Origin: an uncultured Gemella sp.
GTDB taxonomy: Bacteria > Bacillota > Bacilli > Staphylococcales > Gemellaceae
Reading direction: 5' to 3'
Assembly (NCBI GenBank): GCA_947254465.1
Contig: CAMYEU010000063.1
Coordinates: 1 to 8,657, forward strand
DNA length: 8,657 nucleotides
The translations under genes were made by a program, and so were the position numbers. The notes beneath the pieces are model-generated. The model saw only the letters and a program-made list of their open reading frames with translations, had not been told where the DNA came from and searched no databases. Shown in pieces: positions 1-6,228 of the stretch (within the stretch, counting starts at the first letter, position 1; every line of letters starts with the position of its first letter).

Positions 1-46
1 AGATCCTGAGATGTCTCGTGGGCTCGGAGATGTGTATAAGAGACAG
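1..46. other. Nextera i7 adapter (sequencing artefact)
   Basis: This is not genomic DNA. Positions 28-46 are the 19-base Tn5 mosaic end used in tagmentation, AGATGTGTATAAGAGACAG. Positions 13-27 are the Nextera read-2 stub GTCTCGTGGGCTCGG. Positions 5-12 (CCTGAGAT) are the reverse complement of an i7 index, and 1-4 belong to the P7 side. The same sequence appears inverted at the other end of the window. Genomic sequence begins at 47. Confidence 0.98.
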
Positions 47-850
47 ATTCAATTCTGTTTGTGAGCTTGAGATATCTTCATCTCCAACCAGATAAATATA
101 CTCACCAACACCTTCTCTACTTTCTATTTCTCCTAGTTGGCAATTTATCAGCTCTTCACATTCAGTTTTATTTTCTGAACTTGCTGTAATTCGTAGTAGC
201 ACCTCTCCAGTTTTTGCATATAACGCTAATGTTGGATTAGTCTGTCTATCCATTATATCTTTAATTTTCGTCTCTAGCAATGATTCACCAATACCATAAA
301 ACCTAACATATTTAGAAATAAATTTTTTCTTACTATATTTCTCTAAATAAGGTTTAACACTTTTTTCAAACATATCACGCATTTCTCTTGGTGGTCCTGG
401 CATTAATATGATTCGTTTATTATTTTCTTCAATAATTATACCTGGTGCGGTACCACAAAAATTCTCTAATACTATAGCACCCTCAGGAATCATAGCTTGT
501 TTTTTGTTATTATCTGTTATAACATTTCTACCTGATCTTGTTAATCTTTCAAGTATTTTCACCCATGAATATTCGTGAAAATAGAAATCACGACCAAAAT
601 ATTCAGCTACACATTCTTTAGTGATATCATCATCAGTTGGTCCTAACCCGCCAGTTATTATAACTGTGTCATTTTCATTAAATGCACTCTCTAAAGTTTT
701 TAGCAATCTCTCTCGATTATCTCCGACCGTTGTTTGTCTAAAAACACCCAATCCTAGTGCTGCTAATTCTTTTGATAAATACGCTGTGTTAGTATTTACA
801 ATATCACCCAATAATAACTCTGTTCCAACAGAAACTAATTCAACTCTCAT
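47..850 (-). CDS. cinA: CinA family protein, 3' end missing (nicotinamide-nucleotide amidohydrolase / competence-damage protein)
   Basis: The first 268 codons of a CinA protein; reading continues into the adapter junction with no stop, so the end is lost. The N-terminal molybdopterin-binding-like domain (about residues 1-170, COG1058) shows GTELLLGD at 9-16, TGGLGPTDDD at 66-75, GTAPG at 133-137 and MPGPPREM at 150-157. A KH-like linker domain follows (about 175-255). Full-length CinA proteins are about 415 residues, so the C-terminal amidohydrolase domain, which deamidates nicotinamide mononucleotide, is missing. The N-terminal domain in this family is linked to ADP-ribose pyrophosphatase activity. 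In streptococci cinA is competence-induced and lies next to recA; here that side is off the window. The ATG at 850 is supported by GAGG seven bases upstream (858-861). It is separated from the deacetylase gene by a strong terminator. Confidence 0.95.
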
Positions 851-900
851 AAATAAACCTCGTAAAATTCACTAAATTTCTTCTCTTAATTCTATTCTAC

Positions 901-909
901 ATCATAACA
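901..909 (-). promoter_or_regulatory. Putative extended -10 promoter of cinA
   Basis: On the minus strand the sequence reads TGT followed by TATGAT (hexamer at 901-906), which is a TGn extended -10 box with five of six consensus bases. A -35 box at 17-base spacing is weak (TAGAAT). The box lies about 50 bases upstream of the cinA ATG and just downstream of the deacetylase terminator, where a promoter is expected. Predicted from pattern only. Confidence 0.4.
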
Positions 910-964
910 ACTTAAAAATAAACATTCTAGTTTTAAAATATCTTAATTTCATCTACTCTAAGAT

Positions 965-1015
965 AAAAAAAAGGTACCTCGATAAAATCAGTTTTATCGG
1001 GGTATCTCTTTTTTT
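965..1015 (-). terminator. Rho-independent terminator of the deacetylase gene, potentially bidirectional
   Basis: Arms 973-987 and 992-1006 form a 15-base-pair stem (two G-T pairs) around the tetraloop TCAG. On the minus strand the stem is followed by eight T residues (965-972). On the plus strand it is followed by seven T residues (1009-1015). It begins 18 bases past the stop codon of the upstream minus-strand gene, so its main job is ending that transcript before cinA. No plus-strand gene is visible that would need it in the other direction. Confidence 0.93.
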
Positions 1016-1024
1016 ATATTACTT

Positions 1025-2401
1025 TTATTCTCTATTTGTATATTTTTGATGCAATTCCAATTGATCTCCCATTAATTCATCTATTGTTACCAACTCAAAA
1101 CCTTGTTCAGTCAAGTATTGCAATACAGATGGTAAAGCATCAATCGATGTTTGGTGAATATCATGCATTAATATTATTGATCCTGATTGAGTTTTTTGAA
1201 CTTCCTTCATTATTGAAGCAGTATTACGATTCTTCCAATCAAGTGTATCTATATCCCATAATATAAATGACTGATCAACTGCTGCTTGAATAGCAGAATT
1301 AATTCCACCATACGGCGGTCTCATTATATGAATATCTTGTCCACTTGCCTTTTTCAATGCCTCAGTAGTATCATTTATCTGGCTTTTAGCTTGTTCTAAA
1401 GTAACTTTTGTTAATAGTGGATGACTCCATGAGTGGTTTCCAATTTGATGCCCTTCAGCTACAACTCGCTTAATAATATCTTCATTTCCAGCAACTGAAC
1501 GTCCCACCATAAAGAATGTAGCTTTTGCATTATATTTTTTCAATAATTCTAAAGCAACAGGTGTAGTATTAGGATTTGGACCATCATCAAATGTTAAAGC
1601 TACTGCTTTTCTGCTTCTCTTCTTAATATACTCATTATATTTTTCTAAATCCGCACCTCTAAGATATGTTCCATCAATATATTTATATAAATCATTTACT
1701 GGGATATCTACTAACTTAAGCCCTAATTTATTTTCATCAACCTCTATTTTAAATTTAGCTTCGTCATATGTGAATTTCCATGTAGCCATATCTTGATCAC
1801 GAAGTTTAATAATGATAGTATTAATATCTTCTTCTGACAATCCTTTTACAACTAGCTGTTGTTTTATTTTAGATAAAAATTTCTGTTTAGCAGCATTTGA
1901 TGAGCTAAATAAACTAGATAATGTAAATTTTTTATTATCTTTATCTAAATAAATACTTGAAACTATTGACTCATTAGCAGATTCAACTTTTTTTGATTCT
2001 ACTTTATGAGAGACTTTCTTTACATTTACTTCATTTATATTCGCAAAATTCGATTCTTTTTCTTCTACTCCGTAAAATACTACTTCTTTAATATCCTTAG
2101 CAAAGTTCAAATTTCCTTCTACTAATCCTTTGGTAGCCTCATTTAAACGTTCTTTTATTTCATTAGCTTGTTCAGTGTTTGTATTCGGATAATAAACTTT
2201 AACATATTTATCTCCTAACCAACCAGCCTTAATACTGCTACCTTTAGCTAGCTCAGTTTTGTCTCCATCTTCAACAATCTTTTTCACATCTGATTGAAAA
2301 TTATATTCTTTCCATTTTTGAGATGCTGTACCTCCGAAAAATAATAGAACCATACATACAAATATGCAAAATACTCCAAGAAGAATACCTAATTTCTTCA
2401 T
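1025..2401 (-). CDS. pgdA: Membrane-anchored polysaccharide deacetylase, PgdA-like (peptidoglycan N-acetylglucosamine deacetylase)
   Basis: A 458-residue extracytoplasmic enzyme with the layout of Streptococcus pneumoniae PgdA, which is of nearly the same length. Residues 5-24 form an uncleaved N-terminal membrane anchor. Residues about 30-240 form an accessory region; its later part (LSSLF near 161, VDIPVNDLYKYI near 231) resembles DUF3298. The NodB domain occupies about 265-445 and has all the metal and catalytic motifs: TFDDGP with D272 and D273, HSWSH with H323 and H327, RPPYGG at 361-366, DTLDW at 385-389 and LMHDIH with H413. Such enzymes remove acetyl groups from GlcNAc in peptidoglycan, usually giving lysozyme resistance. 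The exact substrate is inferred; chitin-oligomer or other glycan deacetylases share these motifs. The ATG is backed by AAGGAAGG (2411-2418) nine bases upstream. It seems monocistronic, between two terminators. Confidence 0.9.
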   Translation of the reverse strand: MKKLGILLGVFCIFVCMVLLFFGGTASQKWKEYNFQSDVKKIVEDGDKTELAKGSSIKAGWLGDKYVKVYYPNTNTEQANEIKERLNEATKGLVEGNLNFAKDIKEVVFYGVEEKESNFANINEVNVKKVSHKVESKKVESANESIVSSIYLDKDNKKFTLSSLFSSSNAAKQKFLSKIKQQLVVKGLSEEDINTIIIKLRDQDMATWKFTYDEAKFKIEVDENKLGLKLVDIPVNDLYKYIDGTYLRGADLEKYNEYIKKRSRKAVALTFDDGPNPNTTPVALELLKKYNAKATFFMVGRSVAGNEDIIKRVVAEGHQIGNHSWSHPLLTKVTLEQAKSQINDTTEALKKASGQDIHIMRPPYGGINSAIQAAVDQSFILWDIDTLDWKNRNTASIMKEVQKTQSGSIILMHDIHQTSIDALPSVLQYLTEQGFELVTIDELMGDQLELHQKYTNRE

Positions 2402-2478
2402 TACTTTATTCCTTCCTTAATATATTTTCTTCAATTAAAATTTAGTACTTTTGTCTTAATCTCTTCTTAGTTATATAA

Positions 2479-2498
2479 AGTATACATTAATTATTATA
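2479..2498 (-). promoter_or_regulatory. Putative promoter region of the deacetylase gene
   Basis: The minus strand carries a perfect TATAAT at 2493-2498, preceded directly by TG, and fourteen bases further downstream a second box TATACT (2479-2484) in the same AATGTATA context. No good TTGACA box sits at 17 bases from the first; TTGTTT lies 18 bases upstream of the second. Either gives a leader of roughly 70-90 bases. The region sits between the helicase terminator and the deacetylase start. Confidence 0.4.
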
Positions 2499-2555
2499 CA
2501 TTAAACAATTAAATTACTCCAGTAAAAATTAAACAAAAGTATATAGGTATTTCCC

Positions 2556-2589
2556 AAAAAAAAAGACATTAGCAAACAATGCTAACATC
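2556..2589 (-). terminator. Rho-independent terminator of the DEAD-box helicase gene
   Basis: Arms 2565-2573 and 2581-2589 pair over nine bases, and an inner A-T pair shortens the loop. The minus-strand transcript then runs into nine T residues (2556-2564). Two positions pair as G-U only in the minus-strand RNA and would be A-C mismatches in plus-strand RNA, so the structure favours termination of leftward transcription. It begins eight bases past the helicase stop codon. Confidence 0.88.
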
Positions 2590-2597
2590 TTATGTAT

Positions 2598-4058
2598 CTA
2601 TTTATTTTGCATTCTACGACCCTTTTTATCGAAGAATTTCTTATCAGTACCACGGCGCTCATTTCGATTTTTTTTATCTCTATTATCAGAACGACGACGT
2701 CTATCATTTCCTCTATTCGAACGTTTACCTTTATCTTGTCTACGAGGAAGTGGTTTTTCAAATGATAATTCCACATCAACTTCTTTTTTATCATTTATTA
2801 GTTTACTTAATAATATAGTGATAATTTTCTCAGCATTTGTTTCAGCCAAAAGTTTATTAGCTAGACTATTAAACTCTACATGATTTTTATCCATTTCTGA
2901 AATAACTTCATCAAACAATCTATTGTGACGTGCTTTTTTCACTTCTTCTTGTGAATAAGGACGCAACATTTTCATTCTCTCACCACGAGAAGTTTCGATA
3001 TCTTTTAGATACGGCATTTCTACTGGGTTTAAAAATGTTATTGCTACTCCTGATTTTCCTGCTCTTCCTGTTCTTCCGATTCTATGCGTATAACTTTCTA
3101 CATCTTGTGGAATATCAAAGTTATAAACATGTGTAACATCACTAATATCAATACCACGCGCTGCAACATCAGTTGCAACAAGAATTTGTAATGAATTATT
3201 TTTGAATTTACGTAAAATTTCTAATCGTTTTGATTGAGTGATATCCCCGTGTAGCCCTTCAGCCAAGTATCCTTTAGCAATTAGAGCACTTGCTAATTCA
3301 TCAACACGACGTTTAGTTCTTCCAAATACTATAGCTAAATTTGGATTTTGAACATCTAAAAATCCAATTAAAGTTTCTAATTTTTCATTTTCTCTAGCAA
3401 TAGTAGCATACTCTGTTATATCTGGCTTAAGATCTTCATCACTTATTGTTTTAATAAGTTTATAATCTTTCATAAATTCTTTAGAAAGTTCCATTATTGT
3501 TTTCGGCATTGTTGCAGAAAATAATAATGTTTGGTGCCTTGAAGTTATTTTTGAAAGTATAAATCTAACATCTTCAATGAATCCCATATTTAGCATTTCA
3601 TCCGCTTCATCTAATACTAAATGTGTCAATGATTCTAATTTTATTGTTCTTCTATTTATGTGGTCAATTACACGACCAGGTGTACCTACAATTATTTGTG
3701 GACGTTTCTTTAAGTCTTGAATTTGTCTTTCAATGCTTGTTCCACCAAAAACAATACTAACTTTCAATCCTTTTGCTCTTGACATAAGTCGAAGTTGTTC
3801 TCCTACTTGTTGAGCTAATTCTCTTGTTGGCGCAAGAATTAATGATTGTAATTGATCATTACGCCTTACTGTATCCACTAACGGTATTCCAAAAGCACCT
3901 GTTTTTCCTGATCCTGTTTGTGCTTGTGCTAAAATATCAATTCCTGATAACACATACGGAATTGTTTCTGTTTGAATACCAGTTGGAGATATAAAGTTCA
4001 TATTGGTTAGTGATTGAACAGTTTCTTGACTAACCCCTAATTCTTCAAATGTTGTCAT
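2598..4058 (-). CDS. cshA: DEAD-box ATP-dependent RNA helicase, CshA type
   Basis: A 486-residue helicase with every core motif present: Q motif with Q29, motif I AQTGSGKT at 46-53, Ia PTRELAQQ at 77-84, GG at 105-106, Ib TPGR at 126-129, motif II DEAD at 150-153, motif III SAT at 181-183, motif V ATDVAARGID at 295-304 and motif VI HRIGRTGRAG at 325-334. The tail from about 429 is very rich in Lys and Arg, as in Bacillus and Staphylococcus CshA (about 500 residues), where it helps bind RNA. CshA unwinds RNA in the RNA degradosome and in ribosome assembly, and it matters in the cold. It is distinguished from DbpA/CshB mainly by overall resemblance and tail type, so the exact paralogue is a little less certain than the family. 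The ATG has AAGGAG (4065-4070) six bases upstream. The gene is monocistronic. Confidence 0.92.
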   Translation of the reverse strand: MTTFEELGVSQETVQSLTNMNFISPTGIQTETIPYVLSGIDILAQAQTGSGKTGAFGIPLVDTVRRNDQLQSLILAPTRELAQQVGEQLRLMSRAKGLKVSIVFGGTSIERQIQDLKKRPQIIVGTPGRVIDHINRRTIKLESLTHLVLDEADEMLNMGFIEDVRFILSKITSRHQTLLFSATMPKTIMELSKEFMKDYKLIKTISDEDLKPDITEYATIARENEKLETLIGFLDVQNPNLAIVFGRTKRRVDELASALIAKGYLAEGLHGDITQSKRLEILRKFKNNSLQILVATDVAARGIDISDVTHVYNFDIPQDVESYTHRIGRTGRAGKSGVAITFLNPVEMPYLKDIETSRGERMKMLRPYSQEEVKKARHNRLFDEVISEMDKNHVEFNSLANKLLAETNAEKIITILLSKLINDKKEVDVELSFEKPLPRRQDKGKRSNRGNDRRRRSDNRDKKNRNERRGTDKKFFDKKGRRMQNK

Positions 4059-4114
4059 TTGTTTCTCCTTAATTAATCCAAATTTATATACTGTTTTATT
4101 TATATAACCTGTTA

Positions 4115-4123
4115 ATTATAGCA
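4115..4123 (-). promoter_or_regulatory. Putative extended -10 promoter of cshA
   Basis: The minus strand reads TGC followed by a perfect TATAAT (hexamer at 4115-4120), a full TGn extended -10 element. The -35 position (TTTATT at 17-base spacing) is poor, as is common with extended -10 promoters. Transcription would begin near 4108 and give a leader of about 50 bases before the helicase ATG at 4058. The remainder of the 235-base gap is AT-rich and shows only the terminator-like repeat of the gene upstream. Confidence 0.55.
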
Positions 4124-4216
4124 TGAAAATTGAAAATAATAAAGAAATAAGGGTAAATGATACATTAAAACATGTTAATTTTAATTTTTTCAATTTTTAA
4201 TATCAAAAGATAAATA

Positions 4217-4259
4217 TAAAAATAATAGTATAGTAATAATTCAATCACTATACTATTAT
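4217..4259 (-). terminator. AT-rich inverted repeat, probable weak terminator of the serine hydrolase gene
   Basis: Arms 4222-4234 (ATAATAGTATAGT) and 4247-4259 are perfect 13-base inverted copies with a 12-base loop. On the minus strand the stem is followed by TTTT and more T-rich sequence. The stem contains only three G-C pairs, so it would be a weak terminator. It starts 35 bases past the stop codon of the serine hydrolase gene, and no other terminator is visible there. A protein-binding site is the alternative. Confidence 0.5.
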
Positions 4260-4293
4260 ACTCACGATAAAAAATTCACATTAGATCTTTTTT

Positions 4294-5232
4294 CTACATA
4301 TTATTATTTGTAATTTCATCAATTTTTCTAGCAATATTTTTTACACTTTCTCCTGATTTACTTAGATTATTAGTATATATTAATAACATATAATCTTTAT
4401 CTCCAAATACTATAGCCGTATCGTGATAGTTTGTTTCGATAGCCCCATACTTACTTGCTATTTTCTTATCCGGGATACCATCTTTAATCCATTCTCCATC
4501 TTCTGAATCTTCAAGATATTTCATTAATTCTGGATATTTATCACGTTCTTTATACAATTTAGTCCAAACTAACTCCATCATTTCTGGGGTAATTCTATTA
4601 TTTTGAGCTTCTTCTTGTGGTAATTTTGCTCCAAGCCCAGTAAGATATTTAACTACTAGATCAGTTGCTGTTGCACTATTACCTATTAACATATTTGTAG
4701 CAGTATTGTCAGAATATTGAATCATATTTTGTATTACATATTCTAATTTATAGCTATCTTTCTTTTTATTATTAGTTATTTGACCATTTCCCTCTTCAAA
4801 GTACTTCTCATTATATGAAATATCCAAATCTTTGGATATTTCATCATTTCTGATACGATCATATATCCTCATAGCATACACCACTTTAATCGTACTAGCT
4901 GCTGTGAAATAATGTTTATCTCCTTGAGCATATCTGTATCCTGTAGAAAAATTTTTATAAACAATACCTATTTCATTATTCCCCTTATATTTCTCTATTA
5001 AATTTTCCATCGATTCATTTAATTCTATCTCACTGAGTTTTTTATTCTCAATCACTGGTGCTTCTTGTTTGTTTTCTTCCTGTTGAGCTTCTTGTTGGGC
5101 AAGTTCCTGCTGTTTAATAGCATCTTTCTTAGCTTTTATATGCCCACCTGCTGAAAATACTCCATAAATAATTAAAATCACTGCTGTTGATTCAATTATA
5201 AACTTTAAAAATTTTTTCCAAGTTCTTTTCAC
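4294..5232 (-). CDS. Membrane-anchored serine hydrolase of the class A beta-lactamase / penicillin-binding fold
   Basis: An extracytoplasmic protein related to COG2367 (PenP). In the preferred 312-residue form, residues about 8-29 are a membrane anchor. A Gln/Glu-rich, coiled-coil-like linker follows to about 60, then the hydrolase domain. It has the catalytic tetrad STIK (S113, K116) and SDN at 174-176. The third motif is KYG (261-263) where class A enzymes have KTG, and the stretch between SDN and the TPEMM motif (215-219) is too short to hold a normal omega loop with Glu166. Penicillin hydrolysis is therefore doubtful; a wall-acting peptidase or esterase, or a drug-binding homologue, is more likely. 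The longest frame begins at a GTG at 5244, but AAAGGATGTGA (5241-5251) is a near-perfect ribosome site and ends eight bases before the GTG at 5230-5232, which I prefer. An exact substrate cannot be named. Confidence 0.85.
   Translation of the reverse strand: MKRTWKKFLKFIIESTAVILIIYGVFSAGGHIKAKKDAIKQQELAQQEAQQEENKQEAPVIENKKLSEIELNESMENLIEKYKGNNEIGIVYKNFSTGYRYAQGDKHYFTAASTIKVVYAMRIYDRIRNDEISKDLDISYNEKYFEEGNGQITNNKKKDSYKLEYVIQNMIQYSDNTATNMLIGNSATATDLVVKYLTGLGAKLPQEEAQNNRITPEMMELVWTKLYKERDKYPELMKYLEDSEDGEWIKDGIPDKKIASKYGAIETNYHDTAIVFGDKDYMLLIYTNNLSKSGESVKNIARKIDEITNNNM
4815..4844. repeat. Perfect 14-base palindromic arms inside the serine hydrolase gene
   Basis: Arms 4815-4828 (ATGAAATATCCAAA) and 4831-4844 (TTTGGATATTTCAT) are exact inverted copies separated by only TC. 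The repeat lies in frame in the coding sequence, where it spells EISKDLDISY together with neighbouring bases, between the STIK and SDN motifs. It could form a tight hairpin in mRNA or a cruciform in DNA. Its function, if any, is unknown. Confidence 0.9.
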
Positions 5233-5271
5233 TACTTTACTCACATCCTTTATCTGTAGTTTTCTTATACT

Positions 5272-5300
5272 AGTTTACTACATATCAACTGTTTTAACAA
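5272..5300 (-). promoter_or_regulatory. Possible promoter of the serine hydrolase gene
   Basis: The minus strand shows TTGTTA (5295-5300), exactly 17 bases, then TAAACT (5272-5277), each matching four of six consensus bases. It lies about 40 bases upstream of the preferred GTG and below the hairpin that follows the acetyltransferase gene. The match is modest; a separate TATAAG just downstream has no properly spaced partner. Confidence 0.3.
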
Positions 5301-5394
5301 TAATATCTCCAAAATATTCTTAAAATAAGACTTATATTCATTAAAAAGTACTCACTTTTATAATAACATCGTTGAAAGTTTTTTAAATCATTAA

Positions 5395-5427
5395 AAGAGT
5401 AATTCACTATTGTTTTGAATTACTCTT
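5395..5427 (-). terminator. Hairpin ending the hepS-hepT-TPR-GNAT operon
   Basis: Arms 5395-5406 (AAGAGTAATTCA) and 5416-5427 are perfect 12-base inverted copies around a nine-base loop. On the minus strand the stem runs out into a short run of four T residues. It begins ten bases past the acetyltransferase stop codon. The short T run makes it a weaker terminator than those after the deacetylase and helicase genes, so some read-through into the serine hydrolase gene is possible. Confidence 0.6.
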
Positions 5428-5436
5428 CTATAAACT

Positions 5437-6192
5437 TTACATATTGGTTTTCAAATAAAAATCTTGCTCAGATATTTTTGAAAAACCCATATTTTCATAC
5501 ATATATTTTGGAGTATCATTAGCATCAACTACCAAAATAACATTTTCTTTTCGCTCACTATTTATCGCAAAACTAATAACATGTTTAGCAATTCCACGAT
5601 TTCTATATTCGGGTGCTATGTATAGATTATCTATCTCAAAGAAATTATTTTTTACAATAATATTAGCAGAGCCGATTATCTTTTCTCCGTCTTTGGCTAC
5701 AAGCTGTTTGATACTTTCTGATCTTATATTTTCATAAAGCAAAGTCTGATTATGTTCAGCCCATTCTTCATTACTAGCTTCAATATCTATTTTGTATTGA
5801 AATTTCAAATATCTATTTAAATCTACTTTTTGTAGATATTCAACATTATAGTCCGTTACCTCTTGTTCTACAAAATTTCTAATATTCAAATAGTATAAAT
5901 TCAAATTTATTTCACTAAAACTTTCCTTTTTTAAATATCTCTTTAGTTTTCTAGATAATGTAACATTTTCCATTGCTGCTAAATGAATAAAATTTACTCC
6001 CTTATCTCTAAAAAAGTTTCTACAAGAGGAAATATAATATTCTAGTTCATCTACAGTAATAGGTTCTTTTTTCATTAATAGATAATTTCCACTAAAATAT
6101 AATTTTGATTTTAGTGTTTGATAAATTACATAACTATCTGTCTCAACTACCGACTTCGCTTTTGAATAGATATCTTTAAAACTATAATCCAT
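5437..6192 (-). CDS. GNAT-family N-acetyltransferase with an uncharacterised N-terminal half
   Basis: A 251-residue protein whose last third is a GNAT fold (about residues 155-247). KIIGSA near 165 begins a core strand, LYIAPEYRNRGIA at about 190-202 is motif A with the acetyl-CoA-binding R-x-x-G-x-A signature (197-202), and MYENMGF near 231-237 is the usual motif B. The first 150 residues match nothing I recognise; they are rich in Tyr, Lys and Phe and may be a degenerate acetyltransferase repeat. The acceptor substrate cannot be named. The longest frame starts at a GTG at 6201, but that codon lies inside the ribosome site AGGAGGTGA (6198-6206); the ATG at 6190-6192, eight bases after AGGAGG, is the likely start. 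It is the last gene of the operon, 36 bases after the TPR gene. No signal peptide is seen, so it is probably cytoplasmic. Confidence 0.82.
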   Translation of the reverse strand: MDYSFKDIYSKAKSVVETDSYVIYQTLKSKLYFSGNYLLMKKEPITVDELEYYISSCRNFFRDKGVNFIHLAAMENVTLSRKLKRYLKKESFSEINLNLYYLNIRNFVEQEVTDYNVEYLQKVDLNRYLKFQYKIDIEASNEEWAEHNQTLLYENIRSESIKQLVAKDGEKIIGSANIIVKNNFFEIDNLYIAPEYRNRGIAKHVISFAINSERKENVILVVDANDTPKYMYENMGFSKISEQDFYLKTNM

Positions 6193-6228
6193 AACTATCA
6201 CCTCCTATTCTTTGTATATTGTCCATTA

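Noticed and set aside
621..875. Plus-strand open frame of 84 codons
   Set aside because: It is antisense to cinA, has no ribosome site of note and its peptide has no recognisable features. The other plus-strand frames at 1036-1266, 2579-2818, 2930-3136 and 8153-8440 were rejected for the same reason: each is a shadow lying wholly or mostly antisense to a clear gene.
2402..2555. Riboswitch or structured leader before the deacetylase gene
   Set aside because: The leader is short and AT-rich, with no visible conserved aptamer core or antiterminator pair.
2582..2794. Minus-strand open frame of 70 codons overlapping the end of the helicase gene
   Set aside because: It lies in another frame of the helicase's basic tail and also runs across its terminator; the repetitive Lys/Arg codons explain the open frame.
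4167..4186. Near-palindrome TTAAAACATG/TTAATTTTAA upstream of the helicase promoter
   Set aside because: Arms match only in part and the sequence is simple AT-rich DNA; chance is sufficient to explain it.
4294..5232. Antibiotic-resistance beta-lactamase
   Set aside because: The KTG box and omega-loop glutamate are not visible, the protein is membrane anchored, and no mobile context is present.
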